NCBI RefSeq assembly: GCF_004345605.1
Contig: NZ_SLVY01000006.1
Span: forward strand, 1 to 64,000
Reading direction: 5' to 3'
Length of the DNA: 64,000 nucleotides
From: Rhodococcus sp. SMB37
Lineage (GTDB): Bacteria > Actinomycetota > Actinomycetes > Mycobacteriales > Mycobacteriaceae
Below are positions 25,615 through 35,024 of this stretch, in pieces. The notes under the pieces were generated by a model that saw only the letters and a program-made list of their open reading frames with translations, did no database searches and was not told the origin of the DNA. The first letter of the stretch is position 1. Every line of letters begins with the position of its first letter. Made by a program: the position numbers and the translations under genes.

Positions 25615-26487
25615 ATGACCAGCACCGAATCCAAGACCGGCCTCACGCTGCGCCACGTCACGCCGGAGACACCTGTCGACGAGATCCTGAAGATCGTTGA
25701 TGCCGATGGCGGGGTCATCATCGAGCGATTCCTCACCGAGGACCAGGTCAGGCGGGTCAACGAAGAGGTCGATATCCCGCTCGCCGAACTCGATGCCGGT
25801 TCCAAGCACGACGATGAGTTCGCAGCCGAGTTCCACGGCGCGCAGACCAAACGGCTGACGAACATGATCACCCTTAGCCCGACGTTCCGCAACGAGATCA
25901 TTGATCACGATCTGCTCCACGGTCTCGGCGAAGCGGTCTACCGCGAAGAATCCGGTGACTACTGGATGACCACCGCCCAGGTCATCGATATCGGGCCAGG
26001 CAACAAGGCGCAGATGCTGCACCGCGACCTCGAGAACAACCATTTCGCTGTAACAATGGGCAAGAGCGGCCCGATGGTAATGGTGAACTTTCTGATTGCA
26101 CTTACCGACTTCACCGACGAGAACGGCGCCACGCGCATCATCCCCAAGAGTAATCAATGGGATAACTATGAGGATCGTGGCACTCCTGAAATGACCATCC
26201 CAGCCGAGATGAAAGCTGGCGACGTCATCTTCTTCAACGGCAAGGTAGTTCATGGTGGTGGCGCCAACGTGACCAAGTCCGAACGCCGCCGCGGCCTGAC
26301 CATCCCTCTGCAGCCGGCCTTTCTCACGCCGGAGGAGGCATACCCCTTCCTTCTCGACCTGGATCTGGTCAAGACCCTGACGCCACGTGTGCAGAAACTG
26401 CTTGGATTCCGCTCTCTCTACCCGAAGGGCTCCCCCGGACTCTGGCAGAGCAACTACGAAGACATCTCTGGTCTACTCGAACTCTGA
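25615..26487 (+). CDS. Phytanoyl-CoA dioxygenase (PhyH)-family hydroxylase 1
   Basis: The 290-aa protein has the Fe(II)/2-oxoglutarate oxygenase triad: His136 and Asp138 in LHRDLEN and His213 in VVHGGG. An Arg in the following SERRRGLT is the likely 2-oxoglutarate ligand. PhyH-family enzymes hydroxylate small acyl or amino compounds using O2 and 2-oxoglutarate. A close paralogue lies at 43789-44685. Given the gamma-glutamyl ligase and PuuD amidase genes, I infer that it may hydroxylate a gamma-glutamylated amine; acyl-CoA substrates are not excluded. A strong terminator follows. Confidence 0.8.
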   Translation: MTSTESKTGLTLRHVTPETPVDEILKIVDADGGVIIERFLTEDQVRRVNEEVDIPLAELDAGSKHDDEFAAEFHGAQTKRLTNMITLSPTFRNEIIDHDLLHGLGEAVYREESGDYWMTTAQVIDIGPGNKAQMLHRDLENNHFAVTMGKSGPMVMVNFLIALTDFTDENGATRIIPKSNQWDNYEDRGTPEMTIPAEMKAGDVIFFNGKVVHGGGANVTKSERRRGLTIPLQPAFLTPEEAYPFLLDLDLVKTLTPRVQKLLGFRSLYPKGSPGLWQSNYEDISGLLEL

Positions 26488-26501
26488 ATCAACCAGTCCG
26501 G

Positions 26502-26539
26502 ATAAGGGGTGGAACCGCAATGCGCGTTCCACCCCTTAT
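26502..26539 (+). terminator. Strong stem-loop after PhyH-family gene 1
   Basis: A perfect 14-bp inverted repeat (ATAAGGGGTGGAAC / GTTCCACCCCTTAT) with a 10-nt loop starts 15 bp after the stop codon. It ends about 40 bp before the next gene. Confidence 0.8.
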
Positions 26540-26578
26540 CTATTCACTCAGCAGAACTCCAATCTGCTACTCACACAG

Positions 26579-27541
26579 ATGGATATATTGATGCTCGATC
26601 CCGATGCGAAGGTGGCAGCAGACTCGCTGTCCTCGATACTCCCCGCTCCGATCTACACACTCGGAGTAGCCAAAGCACGTGAATTGCTCGACACTCCATC
26701 GGGCAAGGTGCCACTCACGGCCGTCCGCGAGGTCAAGAATGTCACCATCCCGGCCGATAGCCACGACATCACCGTGCGGATCTACCGTCCCTGCGATGCC
26801 GACAAGCTGCCGGCGCTCGTGTACATACACGGTGGCGGCTGGACGATCGGAGGACTCGACGGCGCCGACGAACTGTGCCGCGCCCTCGCGACGAAGACAA
26901 ACTGTGTCGTCGTTTCCGTCGAGTATCGGCTTGCACCAGAGTATCCCTTTCCGGCTGGTCTCGATGACTGTGTCACCGCGTTCAACTGGGTCGCACACAC
27001 CACCTCCGAGCTCGGCGTCGATCCGAGCCGAATCGCGATTGGAGGGGACAGCGCCGGCGCAAATCTCGCCATCGCCGTCTGCCAGCTTGCGATGCGCACC
27101 GATGACCCGCTCCCCTGCTTCCAACTCCTGGCCTACCCACCGACCAACTTCGAATCGCAGCGGCCCTCGTGGACCGAGCACGCCAACGCGCCACTGTTGA
27201 CCGCAGCCGACGCCCGGTGGTTCATGTCCTTGTACCTCAGCGATGAGAACGACACGACCAATCCGCTGGTGTCGCCTGAGAAGGCACCGTCGCTGGCCGG
27301 GCTCCCACCCGCACACATCATCACTGCAGACGTTGATGTACTCCGCGACGACTCCGAAGCTTTCGCCGAACAACTCCGCAATGCCGACGTTAATGCCACC
27401 ATAACCCGGTACCCTGGTGTGTTTCACGGATTCTTCACCGAGGTCGGCACCTACGCACGCACAGCACAAGCGATCGATGAAGCAGCGGAGCGCCTAGTCG
27501 AAGCTTGGTCGATCACGATCGATACAGAAAGCAACCCCTGA
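26579..27541 (+). CDS. HSL-family alpha/beta hydrolase (esterase)
   Basis: The protein is 320 aa from the ATG at 26579. It has the oxyanion motif HGGGWTIGG (84-92), the nucleophile Ser158 in GGDSAGAN, Asp253 in DVDVLRDD and His283 in VFHGFF, a full hormone-sensitive-lipase-type triad. It has no signal peptide, so it is cytoplasmic. It would hydrolyse short-chain esters. An ester product of the EthA-like Baeyer-Villiger enzyme nearby is an attractive substrate, but this is inferred. A hairpin separates it from the convergent SDR gene. Confidence 0.85.
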   Translation: MDILMLDPDAKVAADSLSSILPAPIYTLGVAKARELLDTPSGKVPLTAVREVKNVTIPADSHDITVRIYRPCDADKLPALVYIHGGGWTIGGLDGADELCRALATKTNCVVVSVEYRLAPEYPFPAGLDDCVTAFNWVAHTTSELGVDPSRIAIGGDSAGANLAIAVCQLAMRTDDPLPCFQLLAYPPTNFESQRPSWTEHANAPLLTAADARWFMSLYLSDENDTTNPLVSPEKAPSLAGLPPAHIITADVDVLRDDSEAFAEQLRNADVNATITRYPGVFHGFFTEVGTYARTAQAIDEAAERLVEAWSITIDTESNP

Positions 27542-27574
27542 CACGCGAGCACACCCGTATGACTCGAACCAATG

Positions 27575-27601
27575 AGGGCGGGCACCACCGGTGCCCGCCC
27601 T
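27575..27601. terminator. Bidirectional terminator hairpin
   Basis: A perfect 12-bp inverted repeat (AGGGCGGGCACC / GGTGCCCGCCCT) with a 3-nt loop lies between the convergent esterase and SDR genes. Confidence 0.8.
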
Positions 27602-27632
27602 GCCTGCCTGTCATCACGGAACCCTGGGGTTC

Positions 27633-28415
27633 TCAGACCAGGGTCTCCTGGATGTACAGGTTCGCGAGCGTTCCTCCATCGACAATCAGGTCTGTGCCCG
27701 TGATACCGGAAGCGAGCGGGCTTGCCAGGAAGACTACCGCGTTGGCGACCTCCTCAACCGTCACCATCCGCTTCATCGGTACTCGGTCGAAGTGTTTTGT
27801 CATCCGCGCGAGCATCGCCGGTCCGAGTTCCTCGGCAACCATGTCGGTCGACGCATAGCCGGGACTCACCGAGTTCACCCGAAGCCCGAGGGGAGCGAGC
27901 TCCACAGCTGCCGACTTGGTCAGGCTGATAAGCCCGGCCTTGGCCGCGTTGTAACTCGCAAATGTTCCGTCCGCGGCGCGAGCATCGATCGAGGAGATGT
28001 TTACTACCGCTCCACCCGAGTCCATCCGGCGAGCTGCCTGCTGAATCACCAGGAACGGCGCCGTGAGCATGACCCTCAGATCTTGTTCCCATTCCTCAAC
28101 CTTCTCGTCAACTATTGGCGCCTCGTGGCCAATGCCTGCGTTGTTGATCGCAATGTCGATCTTCCCGGCCCAGCCGATCACCACATCAAACATTCGCTCG
28201 ATGGCCGCGAAATCAGATACATCAGTAGGAACGGCCAGCACCTCGACTCCCTCAGCCGCCATGGTCGCCGCAGCATCATCAAGCGTCTCCTTGGACCGCC
28301 CGGCGATCACAACTTTGGCGCCCGCCTGGCCAAGGCCTCGTGCCATGGCCAGTCCCAGGCCTCGACCCCCACCGGTCACTACTGCGACCTTGTCTTCCAG
28401 CTGTTTCTCGGGCAT
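27633..28415 (-). CDS. SDR family oxidoreductase
   Basis: The 260-aa classical short-chain dehydrogenase has the cofactor motif TGGGRGLG (14-21), NNAG, and the catalytic Ser142, Tyr155 and Lys159 (SYNAAK). The C-terminus has GITGTDLIVDGG. It would oxidise a secondary alcohol or reduce a ketone with NAD(P). It lies 75 bp downstream of the aminotransferase gene on the same strand and may share its transcript. The substrate is unknown. Confidence 0.82.
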   Translation of the reverse strand: MPEKQLEDKVAVVTGGGRGLGLAMARGLGQAGAKVVIAGRSKETLDDAAATMAAEGVEVLAVPTDVSDFAAIERMFDVVIGWAGKIDIAINNAGIGHEAPIVDEKVEEWEQDLRVMLTAPFLVIQQAARRMDSGGAVVNISSIDARAADGTFASYNAAKAGLISLTKSAAVELAPLGLRVNSVSPGYASTDMVAEELGPAMLARMTKHFDRVPMKRMVTVEEVANAVVFLASPLASGITGTDLIVDGGTLANLYIQETLV

Positions 28416-28490
28416 AGCTCATTTCAGTTCAGTAGATCCTCGGAAGGACTGTCCGTAGTCTGTGTCTGCAACTCGCACGACAAACACCGA

Positions 28491-29792
28491 CTACCCATCG
28501 TGGACCAGTTCGTCGACAACCTCACCCAATACCGCGACCGTGCGATCGACATCCGCGAGCGTGTGCTCAGTGGAAAGGAAAATCTTGCCTGTCGGCAGAA
28601 ATGCGACCCCCCGCGCCAGCGCCCCTGCGGTAATCCGGTCCCAAATATCCTCTGGGGCTGCAACTATCGATCCTGCAGATTGCGGAACGAAGGCGGCGAA
28701 CGACCCGACGCGACTCAGCGTCGGGCGAAATGGAAGTCGGTCGAAGACCGACTGGATGCCGGACTCGAAGTAGGCCGAGACCTCTTCGAGTCGATCGAAA
28801 ACTCCTGGTTCAGCAAGAACCTCCTGAGTTGCTTTTACCGCCGCCAGCGCCACGGGGTTGCCGTTATACGTTCCTGCGTGTGACACACCGCGCTGAACCT
28901 GGTCGATCAACGTCGCGTTCCCGACGACAGCGCTCTGCGAGAAACCGCCCGCGATAGCCTTGCCGAAAGTGGAGAGGTCAGGGGTCACTCCGTAGCGTTC
29001 CGTGGCGCCACCGCGTGCGATGCGGAATCCGGAAATGACTTGGTCGAAGACCAGGACAACACCATACTCATCGCACAACTCGCGCAGGCGCTCGAGATAT
29101 CCGGGAGCAGGCGGGATCAGGCCGGCGTTACTCATGATCGGATCGATCAGCACTGCTGCGATGTCACGCTCTCGGGCCTCGCTGAGGATTCGCTCAGCAG
29201 CCGAAATGTCATTGAATTCGGTGACGATGAGATCGCGGATTGCGTTGAGGCTTTGGCCCGCACTGCTCGGCACGGCCGCCTCGGCTGTGTTGTTCGCGCC
29301 CATGCTCGCATACACCGAGTCGTGCCAGCCGTGGTAGCTCCTGACGAACTTGACGATCTTGCTGCGCCCGGTGCCGGCGCGTGCAAGGCGAAGTGCGATC
29401 TGGACTGCCTCGGTCCCTGAATTCGTCCACAGCAAACGTTCTGCACCGGGCACAGCATCAAGCACCAACTCGGCGGCCTCGTATTCCAACGTATGTCCCA
29501 TGCCTACCATCTGCATGCGAGGGACAACCTCCATCACGGCGTCGACGACATGCGGATGGCTGTGGCCGACGATACTAGGGCCCCAGGCCATGACATAGTC
29601 GATGAACTCAGCGCCATCCAAGTCCCACACATGGGCACCACTTGCCTTCGTGACGAACAGGGGGTGCGGCTTCGTCGCGGCCCGCATGCCCGAACTTACT
29701 CCGCCGCCCACGCTGAGCTTGGCACGCTCAAACGCCATTCGCGAGGCATCCAGCGAACGTAGGCTACTGGGCTGCGTATCCGAACTCGACAT
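28491..29792 (-). CDS. Class III PLP-dependent aminotransferase (GSA-aminotransferase-like)
   Basis: The 433-aa protein is of fold-type I. It has LLWTNSGTEAVQIALRLARA, Asp250 in VLVFDQVISGFR and Lys278 in TFGKAIAGGF, which binds PLP. The family resembles glutamate-1-semialdehyde aminomutase but is fused to no heme-synthesis genes. In this setting it more likely transaminates a catabolic amine or amino acid. AGGAG precedes the ATG. It sits between the SDR gene and glutamate dehydrogenase, which could recycle the amino-group acceptor. Confidence 0.83.
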   Translation of the reverse strand: MSSSDTQPSSLRSLDASRMAFERAKLSVGGGVSSGMRAATKPHPLFVTKASGAHVWDLDGAEFIDYVMAWGPSIVGHSHPHVVDAVMEVVPRMQMVGMGHTLEYEAAELVLDAVPGAERLLWTNSGTEAVQIALRLARAGTGRSKIVKFVRSYHGWHDSVYASMGANNTAEAAVPSSAGQSLNAIRDLIVTEFNDISAAERILSEARERDIAAVLIDPIMSNAGLIPPAPGYLERLRELCDEYGVVLVFDQVISGFRIARGGATERYGVTPDLSTFGKAIAGGFSQSAVVGNATLIDQVQRGVSHAGTYNGNPVALAAVKATQEVLAEPGVFDRLEEVSAYFESGIQSVFDRLPFRPTLSRVGSFAAFVPQSAGSIVAAPEDIWDRITAGALARGVAFLPTGKIFLSTEHTLADVDRTVAVLGEVVDELVHDG

Positions 29793-29987
29793 CAGATCAC
29801 TCCTAGTGAGGGCGAACCCTCAGATCGGGCACCGCCGACGCGATGCGACCAGACTTCTAATGTGCCAATCTCATGCCCACCTGACCCAGTGGAGGTCTAT
29901 CAGTGAAATCGCAGGCGCAGACTCGATCACGGACTTGGTCGAACCCACGACTGATCGACTACTCGTCGATCTGACCTACGGCTCTGA

Positions 29988-31250
29988 CTATGGGTACAGA
30001 CCCCGGGCAAGGTGTGCGGTGGTGACCGTCTCGACGGCCAACGACGTCGCGGCTAAACGTAACGGGATGTCATGCAGGACTGCATGGTCTCTCACCCTCT
30101 CCCACGCCCGGACCATACGCTCCTCCAGTCGCTTCTCGACTTCGGCCTCAGCCCACCAGTACGCTTGGTTGGCCTGGACCCACTCGAAATACGACACGAT
30201 CACTCCACCGGCGTTTGCCAAAATATCGGGGACTACGAGTTGTCCTCTTGCGGTGAGTATGTCGTCCGCCCCTGGCGATGTGGGTCCGTTCGCACCCTCG
30301 ACCACCACTGCCGCCCGAACACGCCGAGCATTCGATTCGGTGATGACCCCCTCAACGGCGGCCGGGATCAACAAATCAATCTCCAAGTACAACAGGTCAT
30401 CGGGCTCGTCCAAAGCTTCCGACTCCGTGAACCCCGCTACAGAACCCGTTGCATCGACATGGGACTCCAGCGCGCGGATATTCAGACCCTGCGACGCGTG
30501 CACGGCACCGTATTGATCGCTAGCGGCAACAACCTTGACCCCGGCTTCCTCCAGGAAACGCGCTGCGCCGCGACCAACCTTACCGAAGCCCTGCACCGCG
30601 GCCGTCGAGGCGGCAGGCTCGAGGCCTTGGTGCCGCATAGCGGCCAAGGCTACGTACACAACGCCGCGAGACGTCGCACTCGCCCGCCCAAGCGACCCAC
30701 CGAGCGCAACCGGCTTGCCGGTCACAACACCGAGCACTGTATGACCGCGGTTCACCGAGTAGGTGTCCATCATCCAGGCCATGATGTCCTCGTCGGTACC
30801 GATGTCAGGTGCAGGGATGTCCTGCGACGGGCCAATCATCGGCATGATCTCCGACGTGTAGCGGCGTGTAACCCGCTCAACCTCGCTGCGGGAGTATTGT
30901 CTCGGGTCGAACCGCACGCCACCCTTGGCACCACCGTAGGGTACGTCGACCAACGCGCACTTCCACGTCATCCACATCGCGAGTGCCCGCACCTCGTCCA
31001 ACGTCACGTCGTGGCTGTACCGCAGCCCACCCTTGGATGGACCACGGGATAGGTTGTGCTGTACTCGATGTCCCACCAGCAGCTCTACCGTTCCGTCATC
31101 GCGACGCAGCGGAACGCTGACCGTCAACTCCCGCCGCGGCGTCGCCAACATGTCATACATCCCCGCCGAGTAGCCCAACACCTCCACAGCGCGCGACAAC
31201 TGTGTATGCGCATCCAACAGGGGATTCTTCACTTCGACTACAGCAGTCAT
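29988..31250 (-). CDS. Glu/Leu/Phe/Val dehydrogenase (glutamate dehydrogenase)
   Basis: The 420-aa enzyme has the glutamate-binding segment GPSKGGLRY, the catalytic Lys in VPYGGAKGGV (Lys109) and a C-terminal Rossmann domain with VQGFGKVGRGAARF. It interconverts glutamate with 2-oxoglutarate and ammonia using NAD(P). In this cluster it may balance glutamate released by the PuuD-like amidase or supply 2-oxoglutarate to the dioxygenases. GAGGAAT precedes the ATG. The 370 bp upstream (31251-31621) holds its promoter region and no gene. Confidence 0.87.
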   Translation of the reverse strand: MTAVVEVKNPLLDAHTQLSRAVEVLGYSAGMYDMLATPRRELTVSVPLRRDDGTVELLVGHRVQHNLSRGPSKGGLRYSHDVTLDEVRALAMWMTWKCALVDVPYGGAKGGVRFDPRQYSRSEVERVTRRYTSEIMPMIGPSQDIPAPDIGTDEDIMAWMMDTYSVNRGHTVLGVVTGKPVALGGSLGRASATSRGVVYVALAAMRHQGLEPAASTAAVQGFGKVGRGAARFLEEAGVKVVAASDQYGAVHASQGLNIRALESHVDATGSVAGFTESEALDEPDDLLYLEIDLLIPAAVEGVITESNARRVRAAVVVEGANGPTSPGADDILTARGQLVVPDILANAGGVIVSYFEWVQANQAYWWAEAEVEKRLEERMVRAWERVRDHAVLHDIPLRLAATSLAVETVTTAHLARGLYP

Positions 31251-31621
31251 TTCTATTCCTCTCGTGATCCCATACGCAGCGTTCAGCGACCTGACTCGAA
31301 TCTCTCACCCGCCTCGCCGACCCGGAATCCCTTTGGGTGCAGCTGCTTCCACACTCACCCTGTCCGAAACGAAAGTCAGTCCCGCATGCGAGATCTTGCC
31401 AACCCTGTCGCCGTTATGGAGATCGACGTGCTGGGCCCTTCGAATGGAAGTCTTGACCAACGCATCAATCACCACTACCTCGTGAGGCGCCCTGCATCGG
31501 GCGATGTAGCGTCAACCCTTGTCGATACCGCATTCATGATGAGGTTCTCCACGCCCGTGCACGTAAGCTTCATTGCTTACGCACACTCGAAGTTGACGAC
31601 TATCAGTTGGCCGGCAGTCCA

Positions 31622-33112
31622 TCAGACGGCCATCCAGGTAGTTTTCGTCGTTGTGAACTTCTCGAGACCGTGAACGCTCTTGTCGCCGCCATGGCCCGAC
31701 AGTTTGCGACCACCAAAGGGAACCGAGTAGTCACCTTCTTCGAAACAGTTAACCCATACCAGCCCGGCGTCGAGCCGGCGTGAGATCTGGGTGGCACGGG
31801 ACAGGTTGGACGTCCACACCGCGGAGCCCAGCCCGTAGGCGGAATTGTTTGCGATCGCGATAGCTTCGTCTTCGTCGTCGAAGGCAAGGATCGAGACCAC
31901 CGGACCGAAGATCTCGTGCTGCGCCAGACGGTCATCAGCCTTCACACCTGTGAATATCGCAGGCTCGACAAACCAGCCGGCCCTGTCGAGAGGCTGGTCG
32001 CTGCCCAGCACAAGCTTCGCCTGGGTCTGCACACCCTTGCTGATCTCTGCTAGTACGTCGTCGCGGTGACGCCGTGAGGCGAGCGGGCCGAAGTCGGTCT
32101 CGGGGTCGAGTGGGTCCCCGACCTTCAGCGCACGGAGATAGTCGGTGACGCCGGTGACAACCTCATCGTGAACGTCACGGTGAACCAGCAAACGTGAACC
32201 CGCGGTGCACATCTGACCGGAATTGAACGCGATCGCCCAACCTGCGGTCTTGATGGCCTCGGCCATGTCGGGGGCATCCGGAAAGATTATGTTCGGCGAT
32301 TTGCCGCCGAGCTCGAGCCACACCGGCTTCGCGTTGGACTCAGCCGAGTAATGCAGGAGTTGCTTACCAACATCGGTGGACCCGGTGAACGTCAACGTCG
32401 CTACATTGTTATCGGTGGCCAGTGCCGCGCCGGTGACCGGACCACTTCCGGTAATCACTTGCAGCACGCCATCAGGAAGACCGGCCTCGGTTGCGAGCTG
32501 TGCCGCTCGCAGTACCGACAACGGCGATTGGCTCGCCGGCTTGAGGACAACGGTGTTACCCGCAACCAGGGCGGCCGGCATCTTGAACGTCGACAACGTC
32601 ATCGGGAAGTTCCATGGGGTAATCGCAGCAACCACACCCACCGGCTCACGAGTTACCAATGCAAGAGCGTCGCCCTTACCTCGCGGAGACTCATCCATCA
32701 GCTTGTCAGCCAGCTCGCCGTACCATCGGATCAGCCCGATTGTCGTCTTCAATTCCACATTCCAGGCAACCGAGACCGGCTTACCCATCTCCAGTGCGAT
32801 CAGCAAAGCCATCTCGTCTCGATGCTCCTCGAGGAGTTCAGCCCACCGGATCAACACCAGGCCACGCTCACGGGGCGACACCCTGGACCAGATGCCACTG
32901 TCGAAGGCCGCCCGAGCCGAACTCACCGCACGGGCTACATCGCCTGCACTCGCGGCCGGAAGACGTGTGAGGACCTCCCCGTCGCGGGGCGACACCAAGG
33001 GGCTCGTCGCACCGTCTTCGGCGCTTACGCTTCGGCCATCGATCCACATTCCACTAGGTAGGTTTGTGTCATCGCGCAGTTTGAGCCAGTCGTCGAGTTG
33101 TGTCAGGTTCAT
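31622..33112 (-). CDS. Aldehyde dehydrogenase, PuuC-like
   Basis: The protein is 496 aa from the ATG at 33112; longer starts would run into the amidase gene. It has TPWNFP (165-170), FTGSTDVGK, the general base Glu267 in WLELGGKSPN and the nucleophile Cys302 in SGQMCTAGSR. It best resembles gamma-glutamyl-gamma-aminobutyraldehyde dehydrogenase (PuuC). It lies 41 bp after the PuuD-like amidase gene in the same operon. It would oxidise the aldehyde made by the upstream alcohol dehydrogenase to an acid, with NAD. Confidence 0.88.
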   Translation of the reverse strand: MNLTQLDDWLKLRDDTNLPSGMWIDGRSVSAEDGATSPLVSPRDGEVLTRLPAASAGDVARAVSSARAAFDSGIWSRVSPRERGLVLIRWAELLEEHRDEMALLIALEMGKPVSVAWNVELKTTIGLIRWYGELADKLMDESPRGKGDALALVTREPVGVVAAITPWNFPMTLSTFKMPAALVAGNTVVLKPASQSPLSVLRAAQLATEAGLPDGVLQVITGSGPVTGAALATDNNVATLTFTGSTDVGKQLLHYSAESNAKPVWLELGGKSPNIIFPDAPDMAEAIKTAGWAIAFNSGQMCTAGSRLLVHRDVHDEVVTGVTDYLRALKVGDPLDPETDFGPLASRRHRDDVLAEISKGVQTQAKLVLGSDQPLDRAGWFVEPAIFTGVKADDRLAQHEIFGPVVSILAFDDEDEAIAIANNSAYGLGSAVWTSNLSRATQISRRLDAGLVWVNCFEEGDYSVPFGGRKLSGHGGDKSVHGLEKFTTTKTTWMAV

Positions 33113-33153
33113 CAAGAATCCAATCGGTGGTGCGGAAGAGCGAGCGCTGTCGT

Positions 33154-33918
33154 TTACGCCGATCCCACGTGCTGGCGTTCGAACGCGGTCGACACGATCC
33201 AGTCGAACGCCGGATCCGGAGCGACCTGCCATTCCGGGTGCCATTGCACCCCGAGCACCGGATGGCCCGGCAGTTCTATCGCTTCGACGATTTCGTCGGA
33301 AGCGGTTCCGGAAACGACGAGTCCGGAACCGACCAGATCAACAGCCTGGTGGTGCCACGAATTGACGACACGAGTTGGTCCGTACAGCGAGTGCGCAAGG
33401 CTGCCCGGCACGAAGGAGACCACATGCTCCGGACGACCTTCCGTGGGCGCTGCATCCGTCAGATAGTGCTCGACCGACGAAGGTGGCAGGTCCGGGATCA
33501 GTGTTCCTCCTCGCACCACGTTGAGTAGCTGGTGGCCACGGCAGATACCTAGAACCGGAACCGACTGGTCGATGGCCGCCCGAAGTAAAGCCGACTCGTA
33601 CGAATCGCGGTCAGCATCGAGCGCGAACCCACTCGTCCGCGACGAGCCGACCGGAACGCTCGCATCTTCCACGGAACCACCCCACATCGCCGGATGCACA
33701 TCTTGGCCACCCGTGATGATGAGAGCGTCGATACGATCAACCGTTTCCTCATGTCCGGCCTCGTAGGGTAGCAGGACCGGAATCCCTCCTGCCGCTGCAA
33801 CTTTGCTTGCGTAGTCGGTGAAATAGAAGTCGATGTCACGCTCGGCGTATCGACTGTCCATGTGAGTGATGACCGAGGACTGCAGCCGTCGGCCGGTGAT
33901 TCCTACCAGTGGCTTCAT
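33154..33918 (-). CDS. Gamma-glutamyl-amide hydrolase (PuuD-like, peptidase C26)
   Basis: The 254-aa class I glutamine-amidotransferase-like hydrolase has Cys126 in LGICRGHQ, His227 and Glu229 in VQWHPEW, plus NSWHHQAV. These match PuuD, which hydrolyses gamma-glutamyl-GABA. Its ATG overlaps the stop of the alcohol dehydrogenase gene (ATGA). Paired with the glutamine-synthetase-like ligase upstream, it should remove the glutamyl cap at the end of the pathway. Confidence 0.87.
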   Translation of the reverse strand: MKPLVGITGRRLQSSVITHMDSRYAERDIDFYFTDYASKVAAAGGIPVLLPYEAGHEETVDRIDALIITGGQDVHPAMWGGSVEDASVPVGSSRTSGFALDADRDSYESALLRAAIDQSVPVLGICRGHQLLNVVRGGTLIPDLPPSSVEHYLTDAAPTEGRPEHVVSFVPGSLAHSLYGPTRVVNSWHHQAVDLVGSGLVVSGTASDEIVEAIELPGHPVLGVQWHPEWQVAPDPAFDWIVSTAFERQHVGSA

Positions 33919-35024
33919 CGTTTTCCTCCCATGGCAAGGACGACTCTTGTAGCGCCGCCGGCTTTGAGAATCTCAAATCCCTTGTTGATGTCGTCCAGGT
34001 CCAGCTGTTCACTGATCATTTCGTCCAACATCAGTCGCCCCTGCTTGTAGAGCTCGACGTACCGAGGGATGTCGACCTTGAATTGGTTGGAACCCATGAA
34101 TGAGCCTTGCAATTTCTTCTCTTGCAGAAACAGTTCCGATCCCCGGATCTCGATTGGTGTTGCATCGGGGATCATTCCGATCACTGTCGCAACGCCTGCG
34201 GGTGCCAACATCGAGAATGCCTGTCCCGCAGTCGAGGCACGTCCGACGGCCTCGAAGCTGTAGTCGACCCCGCCGTCGGTAAGGCTCTGTACCTCCGCAA
34301 CTGGGTTGATCGTCCGTGAATTGATGACATCGGTGGCGCCGAATCGGAGGGCAGCCTCGAGTTTCGACGGCACAACGTCGATGGCGATGATCTTGCTGGC
34401 GCCTGCGATCCGGGCCCCCTGGATCGCCATCATCCCCACCCCGCCTGTACCGATAACGGCGACAGTCGCCCCTGCCTGTACCTGCGCGGAACGGAACACT
34501 GCGCCCAGGCCAGTTGTGACTGCGCATCCGAGGATGCTCGCGGGGGCGAAGGGTACGTCATCCGGGATGACCGCTACTGCATTGCGGTGCACCGTCATCG
34601 CTTCGGCGAATGCACCGATCCCGGCTGTCGGGCGTACGTCATTGCCGGCGTGGTTGACCAGCCGCGGCCGCGGCCTTGCGTGAGAAAGTTCGTGGCGGTG
34701 GATGCACAGCGACAGATGCCCGTTAGTACAGTACCTGCATTGCCCGCAGAACGCGGAAAGGCAGCTGACGACGTGGTCACCGACCTTGATGTCGCGAACA
34801 TTGTCCCCAACCATCTCCACGATTCCCGCTGCTTCATGTCCTAGGAGAATCGGCGGCTCGGTCTCGAAAGTACCGTCGATTTCATGCAGGTCCGAGTGGC
34901 ACAGACCGGCATTCACGATGCCGACGAGAACCTCATCAGGCCCGGGCGCGTCGAGCTCGAGAACTTCGAGGTCGAGTTGACCCGGTGCCTTGTTGAGAAC
35001 TGCTGCCCGTATCTGCCTGCTCAT
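33915..35024 (-). CDS. Zinc-dependent alcohol dehydrogenase (class III-like MDR)
   Basis: The protein is 369 aa from the ATG at 35024. The catalytic zinc ligands are Cys42 and His63 in GLCHSD and GHEAAG. The structural zinc site has four cysteines (93, 96, 99, 107), and GTGGVG marks the NAD fold. It overlaps the ligase gene by 4 bp and the amidase gene by 4 bp, so translation is coupled. It would oxidise the alcohol formed by hydroxylation of the glutamylated amine. That substrate assignment comes from context only. Confidence 0.87.
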   Translation of the reverse strand: MSRQIRAAVLNKAPGQLDLEVLELDAPGPDEVLVGIVNAGLCHSDLHEIDGTFETEPPILLGHEAAGIVEMVGDNVRDIKVGDHVVSCLSAFCGQCRYCTNGHLSLCIHRHELSHARPRPRLVNHAGNDVRPTAGIGAFAEAMTVHRNAVAVIPDDVPFAPASILGCAVTTGLGAVFRSAQVQAGATVAVIGTGGVGMMAIQGARIAGASKIIAIDVVPSKLEAALRFGATDVINSRTINPVAEVQSLTDGGVDYSFEAVGRASTAGQAFSMLAPAGVATVIGMIPDATPIEIRGSELFLQEKKLQGSFMGSNQFKVDIPRYVELYKQGRLMLDEMISEQLDLDDINKGFEILKAGGATRVVLAMGGKR

